Shown: piece after piece, positions 1 through 12,772 of the stretch | How the letters are laid out: each line of letters starts with the position of its first letter | Position numbering within the stretch: the first letter of the stretch is position 1 | Source of the DNA: Symsagittifera roscoffensis | Lineage: Eukaryota > Xenacoelomorpha > Acoela > Convolutidae | Direction: 5' to 3' | Assembly (NCBI RefSeq): GCF_963678635.1 | Contig: NC_087067.1 | Span: 49,716,233 to 49,780,232, forward strand | Length of the DNA stretch: 64,000 nt | Notes under the pieces: model-generated | Seen by the model: the letters and a program-made list of their open reading frames with translations, nothing else | The model's database searches: none | Told to the model about the DNA's origin: nothing | Translations under genes and position numbers: made by a program

Positions 1-308
1 AATAAATAAATAAACAAACAAGTTTTGAGGCTATCAAGTTTGAGAAAAAAGCAGTTTCACTCATTACCGTGGCAAATTCGGTGCTTCAAAGTTACACTGT
101 GAAAGTAGATGCGTGTAGTTATCTGAACTCTGGTCGCAAAATTGACATTGATATTCTTGTTTTGCACTCTAGCAACTTTCTTTTTGACAAAGCTTGTGAT
201 GGAGTCCATTAACAAAATAGCTGCCTATGGCACGTCTTTGAATTTTTTTAGCTTTAAATTTTTTTTGCACAAGTTGGAGTCGAAATGTGTTTGCAGTCAG
301 CTCCTTCC
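1..308. other. AT-rich flank left of giant element copy A
   Basis: No gene, RNA or repeat was recognised here apart from a short TAAA-rich start. It ends where the direct repeat at 309-449 begins, so it is probably the pre-insertion flank of copy A. Confidence 0.4.
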
Positions 309-449
309 ATCATAGTCTGCAACATTGATACAGAAAAAAAACTATTTCTTCCCCAACTATGTGCGGTACCTGGACTATTTATAGGTCCAAACACTTTGAA
401 ACCTCAGAACACTGGGCAAACATACTGAGCATGGCTCCTCGAAACGATA
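309..449 (+). repeat. Direct repeat flanking copy A, left member
   Basis: About 141 bp that recurs in the same orientation at 24742-24886, with roughly four substitutions and one small indel. The left member directly abuts the 3' end of the 3' LTR, and the right member directly abuts the first base of the 5' LTR. That is the geometry of a target-site duplication, but it is far longer than the 4-6 bp that Gypsy integrases make. It may instead come from repair or recombination at insertion, or from a pre-existing tandem repeat at the target. Confidence 0.7.
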
Positions 450-1330
450 ACAGTCGCCTACTTTGGTCACATATGAGGCTTAAGAAGAATAGGCCCTATA
501 ACCATTGGCTCAAGAGTCAGGGACACTATCTCTCGTGTTTTTCTACCTCAAAACGGTCGGAGCCAATTCGGTTCGCTTGCGACGTGAGACTAAAAACCCG
601 TTACAGCTTAAAGGCCACTACCAAAAAACCCACCAACTCTAGAAAATAAGAACGTCCCCATACTTTGGTCTCAAAATACCCAAAATACACGAACGCCGTT
701 AAAAACAGGGTCGGAACAATCCGCACAATTACTTTTTATTAGACAGTGAAACTTTGATCCATCTCAGATGGATCAACCTAAAACTCGCCTTATCTCAACA
801 TAACAATCATAAAACACACTCAAGAAAACTAAATTGAGAACTCACATGTCGGCACACTCGAGAATTAGAGGTAACTAAATTAATGAGCAACTCGAGAATT
901 AAGTATGATAACTTGTGGAGTTTAATACTAATTAGTTTCAATAAGGAAAACAAGTTTTGGATCTAGTAATGAAGTTTTGGTCTGAACGATTGGGACATCC
1001 CAGCTGTCCACCTTTCCACTGAGGGTTCACTCTAGTTTGAGCTCGAATAATCGTGTTCTTCTTTCGTAATCGTTTATTCTCCTATTTCAGGATAAGACGG
1101 CTCTACTCGCGTTTATTTTGTATCTGGAAATTGCGAATAGCAATTTCCCGCTGCTTTTTTAGGTACTTTCCTGCGATTGTAAATCGGATGTTCTGATCTT
1201 CTTTTTGTGAGATTTTTAGTTTTCGCGAGAAAGTTGAGCATGATAGGCTCCATTCGAAATTTTGAAAAATTAAATTTCCTCCCAAAATTATTCCTCAAGG
1301 TCAAACTTCCAAATATGACCTACTGCCACA
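448..1330 (-). repeat. 3' LTR of copy A
   Basis: About 883 bp matching 23854-24741 with roughly 5% divergence by eye. On the minus strand it starts TGTGGCAGTA at 1330. It ends near 448, where the homology stops at TGTTA; the last CA expected of a canonical terminus is missing or altered. It contains the same hairpin and AATAAA signal as the other LTRs. Confidence 0.88.
735..775 (-). promoter_or_regulatory. LTR hairpin and poly(A) signal, copy A 3' LTR
   Basis: On the minus strand a near-perfect 21-bp palindrome (775-755, core GATCCATCTGAGATGGATC) is followed 14 bases later by AATAAA (740-735). The arrangement is conserved in all three LTRs in which the region is visible. AATAAA is the animal cleavage and polyadenylation signal. 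A role for the hairpin in regulating it, or in packaging, is inference. Confidence 0.5.
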
Positions 1331-1764
1331 TACTCCCCGGACTCGAGATCGATGTCCTCATCGCGTGTTGCCGCCTGCCAGTGAGTCCCCAGAATACCGA
1401 GTGTTGCTCAAGATACAGTTCCAGTGGTCATTTATAGAAGTTTGCAGCAGACTTAAGTTTATCTACATCCCAAAATTCACCACTATACAAAATTGTCACA
1501 CTATCGCTGAATAGCAATCAAAATTTTCATATACGTGCACCTTAAATATCCGCTTTTGAAGCTTATAATCAAATTTTTTTTGTCCTATCCAGTCAGGAAA
1601 TTGTCATGCAGCATTTTGATTTATATAATAACTATAGCATATTAATAACAATATTTTGTTTTCGTTAAAAAATTTTTTCGTGACCTCGGATTTAATCCCA
1701 ATTCACACTCGAGCCCCTTTCTTTCCCTCTCAAGACTCGAGAAAACCGTAATTGAGCTCCCTGC
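1331..1764 (-). other. 3' untranslated region of copy A
   Basis: Lies between the ORF2 stop codon and the 3' LTR and matches 63190-63626 of copy B. The last bases before the LTR on the minus strand are CCGGGGAGTA, a short purine run that may be the polypurine tract. No ORF was supported. Confidence 0.55.
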
Positions 1765-2668
1765 TCACTTCGTACTCCTAGCCTTCGACGTACTAGGACC
1801 TGATGAATTTGACACCGTGATCTGTCTTACTAGCGCCTCCTCATCATCAGAACTGATCACAATTTCTTCCCATGCTCTCTATTGTTCGTAAGATCGCATC
1901 CACTTCCTCTGCTCTTGCAACCTCGCTGCCTGATTTGGTAAACCTTTCGTTTTCAATTCCCTGTTCAAGCCAAGCTCACGTTCTTCGCCAAGTCTTCCTC
2001 CAGTATCGACTCTCTTGCTTTGGTATTGTCTCTAGACACCCTACCAACTCTTTTCCAACCTGTTGTGATCGCATTTCGATGGCTCAGCAGAGGACTCTTA
2101 AAGGCTTACGGGCCTATCTCCGCCAGGAACTGTCGATATTCCTTCTGATATTTCTTCATGTGGTCCTTCGTCGCTTGTACAACCAAGATGTCAACGTCGC
2201 TCGAAACCACGGAACGAACCTAATGCGGCTCCACACGTGCCTAATTTCCATTGGTATGACAAATACCTTGCATACAGTCTCAAACAACTCGAGTCTGCTG
2301 TTGTAGTCTACAGCGTGTATCGATTCCGCCGTAGGTGTCTTCGACTCCCTGTACTTCGTCACATTTTCTTCGATCTATCGTAACGCCAACATCGTGCTTA
2401 CTAACAAGATGGTCACCTTCTGCTGATGATCGGGTAACCGATTGACCGAATTTCTTCTAAACCCCACACTAAGCAAAGGTTTGTATTCTCCGGGTACCAC
2501 ACTGTCTGTGCCAAGCAGTGGCATGGGCATTCCCCATGTGTAATTTCTATGCTTCGGAGATTGCGTTCCCCCGAGGCTTCCAGCAGAGGCTCCAGTTCCA
2601 TCATCTTCTCGAGCACCACATCATCTTCCTCCGGCATTGGGACATTACCCATCGGCTTCCCGATGGCA

Positions 2669-4402
2669 TTCTGTTTCTCAAAATCGCTCCTATTTTTGTC
2701 TCCCAAGCTCAAGAATTCTTCTCCCCAGATTCCACTCAAGTCATCTCTTTGTGCCTTCGGCACCGTTCCCAGGATCTTCCTCAACAGTCTGTGTGAATTA
2801 TGCGACATTCGAGCTAGCCGTACGCACTTGGGTACCGAGAAGGCCTTATCCACTAGTATCCTTTGGCTGGATACATCCACCATTGCCATGTGCAATGGAT
2901 AATGGCTCCCACATACCTTGGCCATTACTGATCCTACCAAAGACTTTGCATTTACCGGCAGGCCATAAGCTTCGCTCACTGGAAATCCCATCTCCGCCTC
3001 TAGACCAATCTTCCATCCTCTGATATGTTTTTCGGCGGTTTGCAACGCCCCTGGCCACGACTCCACGCTCAACGCCGTCACCAAATGGTGTTCAGACTCC
3101 AGCAACTCGAGTGATTGCAGACTACACATTCTAGAGAAGAACCCCAGCGCCGTTGCTATATTCACTGTGGTGTTCGTAAAACACTTAGCCATTATCTGCA
3201 CCTCGCTCTTCTCTCTTTCTGTTATATCGCCAAACCAAGTGACTAGGTCCTCTCGCTGAAACGATTGTATTCTCACACAAGATCGTCCATCACAGGTGTG
3301 CCCTCCGGCTCCGCACGTCAACTCAAGACAGCTACCAGGCTCTCTTACCAGGCCCTCTGATGACACGCTTGGACGGTGCTATTGTTCATTACGGACATTA
3401 TCCACCTCAAGAAAAAAGTGGCATCTTTTCTTCTCGCCAGACTCAGACTAGAATTGTCCCTCGCGACGTGTTGTACCAGCATCTGATAGACCTCCAGGTT
3501 TTTATTGCCTAACTTCAATTTGTCACATGAAGTCAAGACCTCCAACTCTATTCCCACTAAGCTCCATGCGAACATCAGTTGCCCGCGGTTCTGACGAAGA
3601 TATTCGCCATTAGAGGCAATGCTGATGAAGGTGTTCTCATCGCCTCCTCAAAATAATCTCGCAACAGGCCCTGCCAAGTTCGCTTTAACTGACTCCCCAA
3701 CTCCAATTTGTTGACTTCGGCTTTCTGTTGAGTAGCCCAAATGCGACGCTTGCGGGACACCCCTTGATCAAGCTTCTTCAGACAGTCCTCCAATTCCTTC
3801 ATCGTCTCTAGGGCCACCCACCAAGGCCGAGCCGTATTCCTCGTCGCATTCTTCTCAAGAGGGTCATTGGACACTTGTTTGCCAACAGCTTGATGTTCGC
3901 TCGAGATCCATTCTCCGCCCACATCCTTTCCCAGGTTTGTCTACTCGTCGAACCCTTTTTCGAACTCACCTTCTGAGGTTTGAAGTCCTCTTCCGTTACC
4001 AGACTTGTCGAGGCCTCTATCTCTTTCGCTATTTCGGTTAGCATCCTTGGCCCGGAGCTACTCTTGTAGGCTGTCGTCTTCCATCGCGCCAAGATCATGG
4101 GGGCGGTCTCCCTCAAGTTCTTCTCCGAAACAGCATCCACCGACGGGTTGCTCCACTCCTCCATCTCCCGCTTCCTTTTTCTAGACTTCATACCTTTGCT
4201 TGGGGGTGTCGTCACTACCTTCACAGATTCGATCTCTCCGTCCCGGTCCGACCCGTCCAACTCGTGCCTCCCCCTGCTCGAGCCTTAAGGATATTAGTAC
4301 TCTTAATCATATTACTAGTCTTAATCTTATCATCCCCTTCAATTTTAATTATTTTATCATCAGTATTTTTCTTCAGAGTAGAGCCGTCTTTACATTGAGC
4401 CG
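2669..4402 (-). repeat. Tandem duplication inside ORF2, unit 1 (shortened)
   Basis: Nearly identical to 4403-6753, beginning TTCTGTTTCTCAAAATCG in both. This unit lacks about 690 bp present in the other unit (5078-5766), so its reading frame is interrupted near 3350. It retains about 70 bp that unit 2 has lost near 5860. The very low divergence indicates a duplication much younger than the element insertion, or an assembly artefact. Confidence 0.85.
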
Positions 4403-6753
4403 TTCTGTTTCTCAAAATCGCTTCTATTTTTGTCTCCCAAGCTCAAGAATTTTTCTCCCCAGATTTCACTCAAGTCATCTCTTTGTGCCTTCGGCACCGT
4501 TCCCAGGATCTTCCTCAACAGTCTGTGTGGATTATGCGACATTCGAGCTAGCCGTACGCACTTGGGTACCGAGAAGGCCTTATCCACTAGTATCCTTTGG
4601 CTGGATACATCCACCATTGCCATGTGCAATGGATAATGGCTCCCACATACCTTGGCCATTACTGATCCTACCAAAGACTTTGCATTTACCGGCAGGCCAT
4701 AAGCTTCGCTCACTGGAAATCCCATCTCCGCCTCTAGACCAATCTTCCATCCTCTGATATGTTTTTGGGCGGTTTGCAACGCCCCTGGCCACGACTCCAC
4801 GCTCAACGCCGTCACCAAATGGTGTTCAGACTCCAGCAACTCGAGTGATTGCAGACTACACATTCTAGAGAAGAACCCCAGCGCCGTTGCTATATTCACT
4901 GTGGTGTTCGTATAACACTTAGCCATTATCTGCACCTCGCTCTTCTCTCTTTCTGTTATATCGCCAAACCAAGTGACTAGGTCCTCTCGCTGAAAAGATT
5001 GTATTCTGACACAATATCGTCCATCACAGGTGTGCCCTCCGGCTCCGCACGTCAACTCAAGACAGCTACCAGGCTCCACTTTCTTTACCGATCCCAGAAT
5101 ACTCGTTGTTCCACCCGACTCTTTACTCTGTTGTAGGATCAATTTGTGTATCACGTCCAACGTTCCCAGATCCTCATCTTTCGTCGTTGTTAGCCTTACT
5201 CATTCCGTGACTTCTTCAATCAAGCTCGCATGGGGATGGGGACACCAGGAAGGTCTCAGCAATTTCCAAACCGTTCTCAAATTCGTAGTCATCATGCCAT
5301 TTCCGTTCCCCATTCTCAATTCTACTCTTTTGCTCGAGCGCGGCACGCTTATCACTTTTGGGGTCGCCTTAAGTAGCAGGCCCAGGCTCGGTTTCTCCCT
5401 TTCCCTTGGATCGATTACGATTATCTTTTCCGTCCAAAATTTCAAGAGCTCCGCCACCTCATGATTCCTGTAAGCGCTCGCGGCTTCTGAATTCAAGAAA
5501 GGATTATACGCTATTCCCATCACTCCAGACACGTATTGATACTGCCCCTTTTTATTGGGTCTCACGTAAACCTCAGCCAAGGCTAAGTTGCGATGCACGT
5601 CATGCTCCTCTTCAAATTTCTTCTTGTGGAATCTTCGTATCTCATCCAGTTTTTTATGATTCTCTAGGGATTGTCTCGAGTCATCCTCCTTCTCAATTCC
5701 CGTACTCTGCTACACGTTCAGTATGACGGTGGAGACTCTTCTCTCCATGGTTTTGCTCCCCATGGCCCTCTGATGACACGCTTGGACGGTGCTATTGTTC
5801 ATTACGGACATTATCCACCTCAAGAAAAAGTGGCATCTTTTCTTCTCGCCAGACTCACATGAAGTCAAGACTTCTTTGACACATAAAGTCAAGACCTCCA
5901 ACTCTATTCCCACTAAGCTCCATGCGAACATCAGTTGCCCGCGGTTCTGACGAAGGGATTCGCCATTAGAGGCAATGCTGATGAAGGTGTTCTCATCGCC
6001 TCCTCAAAATAATCTCGCAACAGGCCCTGCCAAGTTCGCTTTAACTGACTCCCCAACTCCAATTTGTTGACTACGGCTTTCTGTTGAGTAGCCCAAATGC
6101 GACGCTTGCGGGACACCCCTTGATCAAGCTTCTTCAGACAGTCCTCCAATTCCTTCATCGTCTCTAGGGCCACCCACCAAGGCCGAGCCGTATTCCTCGT
6201 CGCATTCTTCTCAAGAGGGTCATTGGACACTTGTTTGCCAACAACTTGATGTTCGCTCGAGATCCATTCTCCGCCCACATCCTTTCCCAGGTTTGTCTAC
6301 TCGTCGAACCCTTTTTCGAACCCACCTTCTGAGGTTTGAAGTCCTCTTCCGTTACCAGACTTGTCGAGGCCTCTATCTCTTTCGCTATTTCAGTTAGCCT
6401 CCTTGGCCCGGAGCTACTCTTGTAGGCTGTCGTCTTCCACCGCGCCAAGATCATGGGGGCGGTCTCCCTCAAGTTCTTCTCCGAAACAGCATCCACCGAC
6501 GGGTTGCTCCACTCCTCCATCTCCCGCTTCCTTTTTCTAGACTTCATACCTTTGCTTGGGGGTGTCGTCACTACCTTCACAGATTCGATCTCTCCGTCCC
6601 GGTCCGACCCGTCCAACTCGTTCCTCCCCCCTGCTCGAGCCTTAAGGATATTAGTACTCTTAATCATATTACTAGTCTTAATCTCATCATCCCCTTCAAT
6701 TTTAATTATTTTATCATCAGTATTTTTCTTCAGAGTAGAGCCGTCTTTACATT
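4403..6753 (-). repeat. Tandem duplication inside ORF2, unit 2
   Basis: The longer partner of 2669-4402. The junction lies at about 4396-4402, where sequence from the start of the C-terminal domain abuts sequence from its middle. At the other end the homology stops after TCTTTACATT (6753, matching 4395). Confidence 0.85.
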
Positions 6754-7085
6754 CATCATCTTTGGTCTTCCGTCGCGTCTCCCTCAACTTGACCATCTTG
6801 CTCAGCAACTCCTTTCTTGCTTTCTCATCCAGTCCGGTGGCCATCAACACTGGTTCTCCAAACTTGACCACCGTCTTCCACAGTTCTTCCTTAAAGTCGT
6901 CTAGCGTGGTCTCGCTCTTCATCTCCTGATCAATTTCACTCAAGAAATCCCACCAAGCCTTCTCATCTAGAGTCCCCAGAAACATGTCTTTGTTCCCCTC
7001 AAATGTACTCTTTTGCCTCTCTTCAGCACTCAAGAGTATCATCCCCATGTTGGAAGTTTCACCTGTCAATGGTAGCTCGAGGTTC

Positions 7086-8848
7086 TTACGGGGGGATGAG
7101 GTCAGTGGCGGCGTGGCGCTCCGCCCAATCGTCTCCGCTCAAGTCCCGCAGCAGCTCCTGGGCGGTGAAATCCACCTCTGCTGGTTTCGGCTCAGGCGTA
7201 TTCCCCACTTCCATTTCCTCTCCCGTTTCACTGAGAGTTTCGTCCATGCTCTCTTCTCCCGACTCAGCTTGTCTCCTCTCGAATATCTTCCTAAATCGAT
7301 CCTCTACGGGGCCACTTCTCTTGTCTCCAGGAGTGTTCACCGACAGGGGTGAGGGTGTCGCGGGGTCTTGCTTTTCATACTCCGTCAGAGCTACATATAA
7401 CGAGCCTGCCGCATCCAGCTCTTTCCCTTCTTGCTTCATTTTCACCTGTTCAATCCGTAAGCTGCTCGATACTTCCTCGTGGCAAACTTCATCTCATCCT
7501 TCAGCGCAATGTGTTACTCTTCCACGATCATCCTGCCATCATCCCATATCGGCAATCCACTCTCCAGGCTCGCCCGATCAAGCGTTCTCAAGATTTCCTG
7601 CACCTCGAATTTTGGAGGCATTGAGCCTCTCATTTTCTTGGCTTGAGTCGTCCATGAGTTAATCTTGATATCGCAGGTGTGGAAATAGACCGCCGCCGTA
7701 TATCCAATGAACAAGGGATCCCAGCCATCGGTGAACTCCACTTGCTGTTTCTCCACCGTAGCTCTCGCGAATAGGGATGGTACTACCAGGGGGCTGTTCA
7801 TCCCCAGGGTCATTCTCCTGACTGTTGGGAACTCAGGAATGGTCGCAGGTAAGACTTCCTTCTCCAGCGTCGCCTCTAGCTCCTTTTTTAACAACTCAAA
7901 GCTCTTTTTCCACGCGGAGATTCTCAAGATCTCCTGTACGTTCGCCGTCAGGAGATTCAGGTTCCAAATTTTGGGATACGTCTCTATGGGGACTTCACGT
8001 TTTCCCCCCATCCTGCACTGCAGTTGCCCCCGGAAATTGAATACCACCAACTTGGGATCTTTCATCTTCCCAAAGAGCACTGTGTTACTCATCCGCGCCC
8101 TGAGCACCTCTTGTTGACACCAGTTCAGCGCCGTCCCATCCAACACGCTTATTAAGCTCAAGTGCACTACTGAATGGCGGTATGCAGCCACTAGAGGGTC
8201 CGGAAAGGCGTATGTCACCGCTGGTCCGTAGATACAGGTCACAACTTCCTCTAGTACCCTGATCATTCCCACCGGGTCTGACCTCAACGCCAGGCATAGA
8301 TCCGTCAGTAGAGGGATACCACCATTCGCCTCCCTCCATTCCTCTCTAGTCTTCGGGTTCTTCTCTTCACCGGTCATGTGTCGGTTCTGCATCAGTAGAT
8401 ATTCCACCAGCAACGTCTTCAGTCCCACCGCGCACTTGTACGAATAAGTGTCTATGCTCGAGTGGGTTTTTTCCATCGACAGGGGTTCTCCATACTTCAT
8501 CAGCCGATGGAATGACACCAATTCGCCATGAGTCAGGAGCACCAGTGCCAGATATCCATCAATCCGAAGTGTCTCCACACCCCGGCTGAACATATACGCT
8601 GGTCCCATGTTAAACAGGTATCTCGGGTAAACTAAGTATAGGGCTAACAAGAGGCTTTTGGGCATGTTCAAGAGTTCTTGCACAAAGGCCCCGAAAATGG
8701 TCTCTTTTGCACAAAACACTCCAGCCATGTATCTCTTCTCCCAACAAGGACTCAAGAATTCCAGTATCTCGTGATCTCTCCTCGTCCTCAGCTCACCTTT
8801 GTTCCAGCCAGAATCCTCCAATGGTGACTTCATTAGCTGCCGTGACAA
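7086..8848 (-). pseudogene. ORF2 middle domain, copy A
   Basis: A 444-residue open piece (8848-7514) and a 119-residue piece (7445-7086) correspond to copy B 57760-59500. The first carries the same hydrophobic stretch (LLLALYLVYPRYLFNMG) and the WCQQEVLRAR and PLVVPSLFARA blocks. The second is a Pro/Ser/Glu-rich linker (EESMDETLSE, NTPEPKPAE). I do not recognise a family. The level of conservation between two decayed copies suggests it was a folded, functional part of ORF2. Confidence 0.65.
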
Positions 8849-10325
8849 ACCTGGCCACCGTCATCTCCCTGCTCTCGGCTACCTCCAATTGTTCCTCGAG
8901 AAATTCCCAGATCTGCTTCACGAGAGGTGGGGCACTCTCCCTTGTCTTTTCAGTAGCATTCTCGAGTCTGGGTGTTAAAAACGGCCACCTGCCTCTCTCT
9001 TGCGTTAGTCGATACACCATCGACTCCAGTTGCTTCTCAGTCACAGCCACGTTCTTCCTATCGTTGCTTGGTCCCTTCGATTTGCTCGTGGAACTCGTGA
9101 TGGTCACGTCCATGCCTCGGAATCACAAGCTGGCTGTCAGGTGACTTATTATCGGGTGGTCATCCCCTATTGTCGGACTAAATTTCAGCTGCCTGGCAAA
9201 GTTCGAGATCTCGAGTAAGAGGACGTCATCCAGCACAATGAGTATATCTGCTAATTCATAAAATCCCCTCAAGGCATGGGATACGTCCGCCCACGCCGCC
9301 GCCAGTTCTGACATCCGTAATCTCAAGTTCTTAGGCTCCAGCTCTCGGTTGGGAGCTACCACCAGGATCCGCCATGCGTTCCCTTCAGCTATCAGAATCA
9401 AAATAGCATACACAAACTGCAGAGCAGGGGGCATGCCTGCGTATCCGGGGGATGTCGTGAATACCACCTTCGTTTTGGATCCAAATCGCAAACTGACGTT
9501 CTCCTGTACCTCATTCATCGCGGCAAACAGCGTCTGGATGGCCTCTCATATTTTCTTTGGCGTCGGCTCGTCCCCTTTCAGCTGCTCTAGAAGCCCAGCC
9601 GCATGCAGGTGATCATTCATTCCCGCGAACAGCAGCAGCTCTGGTTCGCAATGCATTTCCGACTTTATCGCCACCACCAAGGTCAACATCTGGTTCAATT
9701 CTGCACCCGGCAGCAAGTATACTAGAGTTTCTGGCCAAAATAACTTGGGAGACGTTCCTTCGAAGTCCGACCCTGTCACAAGGATCACTCTCGCGGCCGC
9801 TGGATCTGCTCTGTCATACACCGCCAGTGTCTTGGCTAATTGAGCATTGCCGCAGGGTTTCCCATATCTTGGGTCATCTGCCAACTTCGCACCCTCGTAA
9901 GCGGCGTCTGGCAATTCCATCTCCCTTGGATCCAGTAGCTTGTCCACCAACCTCAACTGTGCAGGAGTCGCCAATCTGATTCTGGCGATACTTGTTCTGT
10001 GCTTAGGTGGCTCCACTATGAGTCCCGGACTCCCCAGGAACTTAAGAGGTCTGTAATTTATCGGTCCCATGACTGATTTCGTGGGAATCCCAGTCAGAGC
10101 AGCCGTCTTCATCATTCTTGCTCTTGAGAAATGTGCTTCGTGGGCCTTTAGCCAGTATACGCACTGGTGTCGACTCAAGTCCTCGTGTGACACATGCTCG
10201 AGCCCCAGGACTTCTGCCAACTCTTGTCTGCATTCCAGATCTTCTAGGTCTAACTCCTTCACCTTCTCCAAATACCGCGTCTGACTTGCCTCCACTGTCT
10301 TCTCTACTCTCTTATCCTCTACCAC
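8793..10325 (-). pseudogene. ORF2 second SGNH-like region, copy A
   Basis: The pieces 10325-9546, 9518-9123 and 9113-8793 share one frame, broken by stops. They carry VTGSDFEG (resembling SGNH block I), LLFAGMNDHLHA (resembling the block III GxND) and a later GDDHPII (resembling the block V DxxH). It is much more degenerate than the first SGNH domain. Assignment rests on the order and spacing of these blocks only. A helix-rich region with SNFARQLK lies between them. Confidence 0.5.
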
Positions 10326-11293
10326 TCCGCTTCTTCAGCTTCCATTGGCGTGGAACCCAGTAGTCTGGTCCGGCTGCTTCTCGAGCTGTCTCTTGAGTTG
10401 ACTCCCGCTCCCAGGCGACTGGACAGGGGTCTTGTGGCAAGAAAAGGGGGATTTGGTGATGGACCGAATGTTAATCGGGCCGTCTCAAGCAAGTCTGCCT
10501 CCAACTCATTTATGTGCCTCTGGAAGACATCATTCAACCACTCCACGCCCCTAGGCCTGTCGAACTGGATTCCATCTCAGAACGCATCCTCTGGGAAGGA
10601 ATGCTCCATCTGGTCGGCTACGTTCAACAACCTGATGGGGAGAACGCTCCTTTGATGTATCTGCTTGATTATCCCGTTCAGGACCCGTACTTTCTCGTTC
10701 ATCTCCATCGCATGTTGGTCAGCCATCATCTTGTAAGGGATGGTGCAAAGGTTGAGTACGGCAGGATCCATCTGAATCCTTAACTCCTCCAAGATGCAGC
10801 TCATTTTGTCGTGTAGTGTCATGACTTTCTTTAATTACCCTCTGGATACATCATTGGTCCCCATCATTAGTGTCACTGTGTACATCGTAGCCTTCCCTAC
10901 CATCTCGAGTGATGCCAACATCTGCGGTGTTGGGGCTCCGGAAAAACTCAAGACTCCAGTCTGCCAGTGCGACTGGATTTGGGTCAGCACCCGTATCAGG
11001 CTGTCCCCTACAATCAGATGAATTGCACCCTCAGGTATTCGCGGCTGTGTGTAGTATTCAGCCCAGGACGCATCATGGAAGCAATCCCTTCTCGCCCGCT
11101 GCGCTGCGTTCCAATCCATGCGATTGTGCCGGTGGTATCTGCCCTCCGTGTTCTTCTTGTAGCTTGCGATCACCACGCTCACGACCGGTTGTTCTCTCCA
11201 AGTCGGGGGTACCTCCGCTCGAGCTGGACTTTCGCGACTTCTCAGCTGTAACCTTTTGTGTAACTCCTTAAGACGCGACGAGCTCCCGCTCAC
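10319..11293 (-). pseudogene. ORF2 SGNH/GDSL hydrolase domain, copy A
   Basis: SGNH hydrolases are serine esterases with a Ser, Gly, Asn and His set. Here block I is IVGDSLIR (11008-11000), and block III is GTND (about 10861-10851). Block V reads DGIQFD (near 10575-10565), so the catalytic His has become Gln in this copy. A stop codon lies just before block V and another after block III. Copy B keeps the His, so this is decay of copy A. The domain follows the coiled coil, as in copy B. Confidence 0.75.
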
Positions 11294-11346
11294 CTGACTG
11301 CTGCTCGTGGTTGAGCTCGGGGTGTATCATGGCAGTGCCACGTCCA

Positions 11347-12258
11347 TCAACGGGCGTATTGGTTGCGTCGTCTCTGAACCGCGCAGGGAGGATGCAGGGA
11401 GGTTGGTATCCATACTTCCAGCCCCTCGTTCATGTGTTCTTGAGCCGCACGGTCCAAGTTGAATCTCCCCTTTGACCTGGGAGCCTCATCCACCTCCATA
11501 CGCGACTCCGGCCTTGAGCTCGCAACAGCTCGTTCCGACGTCCTGGTTTCCTTTTGCTTTTGTTGGTCGAGCTCTCGTTGTCGCCTCTGGATCCTTTCAA
11601 GTTCCGACTTCAACTGCTCGCAATTCGCCGCGTTCTCTCGCACCCTCTGCTCCTGCTGGTGTTCGGCTCTCAACATCTCAAAGTCACGACGCGCCTGATC
11701 CCTCTCAAGGATCGTCTGGTCCCTCTCCAGATTCGCTTGATTTCTCTCGAGTTTCGCGCTATCCCGGTCAAGATTTGCTTTGTTCTTTTCCCTCTGCGCC
11801 CTCTCGAAATCCCTTTTCAAGTTGCTGAGGTCAGGATACGCCTCCTCCGTTTGCTGGGATCTCGTCATAGAAGGTGGTCTGCACGTGGACTGGCTAGCCG
11901 ATCTTGCTGACGGTCTGACCGGCAATGGGAATTCTCCCGCGCCGTACTCAGTGTCGTTGCCTAAGCTAGGATTCCTCGCCAAGTCGAATCCTCTCACCCC
12001 TCCATCCACGTTCCAGGATAGCCATCTCGTCTGTTCCTGATAGGATATACCTTCCGTGGTGTAGCCGACCATCAAGACAGCTTCGGTCGCGGATTCCCTG
12101 CACTTACCTTGCTCCTCTAATTGCAGGATGGCATTCAACATCACTGCCATCCTCTCGTCCACTTGGGTGTAGTCCAGGTCAATCAAACGCCTGTATAACT
12201 CATCTAGCGTCGGCCTCTTTAGTGCCGCAGGCATGGACTTCCAAAATCGATCTGCCAT
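11347..12258 (-). pseudogene. ORF2 N-terminus and coiled coil, copy A
   Basis: About 300 residues starting MADRFW. A short conserved N-terminal domain contains the motif QEQTRWLSWNVDGG. A long charged coiled coil follows, with repeated ERDQA and ERNQA heptads ending in SELERIQRRQREL. This copy retains about 16 bases near the start that copy B has lost, so it shows the true N-terminus of ORF2. Function unknown; the coiled coil suggests oligomerisation. Confidence 0.75.
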
Positions 12259-12772
12259 TGTTACAACTTCTAGATTATCTCGCGCACCAGCCAACTCGTG
12301 AATTATCGAATCAGCTCGTGAATTACCGTACCAACTTGAGTATTTGAGAAATCCCTTCCGATTGTTTCTGATCGTGAACTTTGTTCAAGACTTTCTATTC
12401 TCTTTCCAATGAGTGTGTTTTAGTCGTCAACTTTGGTTTGATCAAATCAATCTGAAAGTAAAATCCACTTTTTAAACTGAGGTGTCATATTCCTAACCTA
12501 AAGCCAACCTAAACCCCCCTCCATTATTGTAGTTAAAACCTTATCCCTCCATCTGTTTTACTAAAATAACTCAATTGGAAGTCTTTAAGAGCATGCAGAT
12601 TCATTTAATGTTTTAGCACCATCATTTCTTTAAAATATAATTGTCATGCCAATCACGTTAAAATCCATCTACCTGCCCCGAGGTCCCCATGTAGCCTTAC
12701 TCAAGATCCACATGTACCCCCAACTCGAAACCTCGGTTGTCCACTCGTAGCTCAGGCGATACTCAAGTAGAA
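12259..12772 (-). promoter_or_regulatory. gag-pol/ORF2 spacer of copy A with candidate splice acceptor
   Basis: A spacer of about 0.5 kb with no ORF. The minus strand carries TTTTACTTTCAG ending at 12452, followed by ATTGATTTGATC. Copy B has TGTTATTTTCAG followed by ATTGATTTGG at the equivalent place. No ATG occurs between this site and the ORF2 ATG at 12258. This is what a splice acceptor for a subgenomic ORF2 mRNA would look like. Confidence 0.5.

Larger units (their letters stand above)
1765..7069 (-). pseudogene. ORF2 C-terminal region, copy A, rearranged
   Basis: Corresponds to about 59560-63189 in copy B. The open piece 7069-6164 runs without interruption across the place where copy B has a frameshift (59880-59990). 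This shows that the upstream and downstream parts are one protein. The pieces at 6278-5931, 5598-5200 and 5160-4390, and again at 4260-3575 and 3366-2413, repeat the same domain because of the tandem duplication. The terminal part at 2362-1765 retains LELFET, VWSRIRF and PWFRATLTSWL, as in copy B. No known family was recognised. Confidence 0.75.
1765..12258 (-). pseudogene. ORF2 of copy A: giant accessory gene with SGNH hydrolase domain, decayed
   Basis: Homologous throughout to 54354-63189 of copy B. The ATG at 12258 begins MADRFWKSMP; the slightly longer open frame to 12294 uses TTG. The stop is the TGA at 1767-1765, after an acidic SSDDEEAL segment. N to C it holds a coiled coil, an SGNH hydrolase, a second SGNH-like domain, a large unrecognised domain, and a C-terminal domain with cysteine clusters. 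It is interrupted by at least six frame changes and several stops. A tandem duplication (2669-4402 and 4403-6753) inflates it to 10.5 kb. Protein segments remain about 85% identical to copy B by eye although the LTRs differ much more, which suggests past selection on the protein. Confidence 0.85.
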
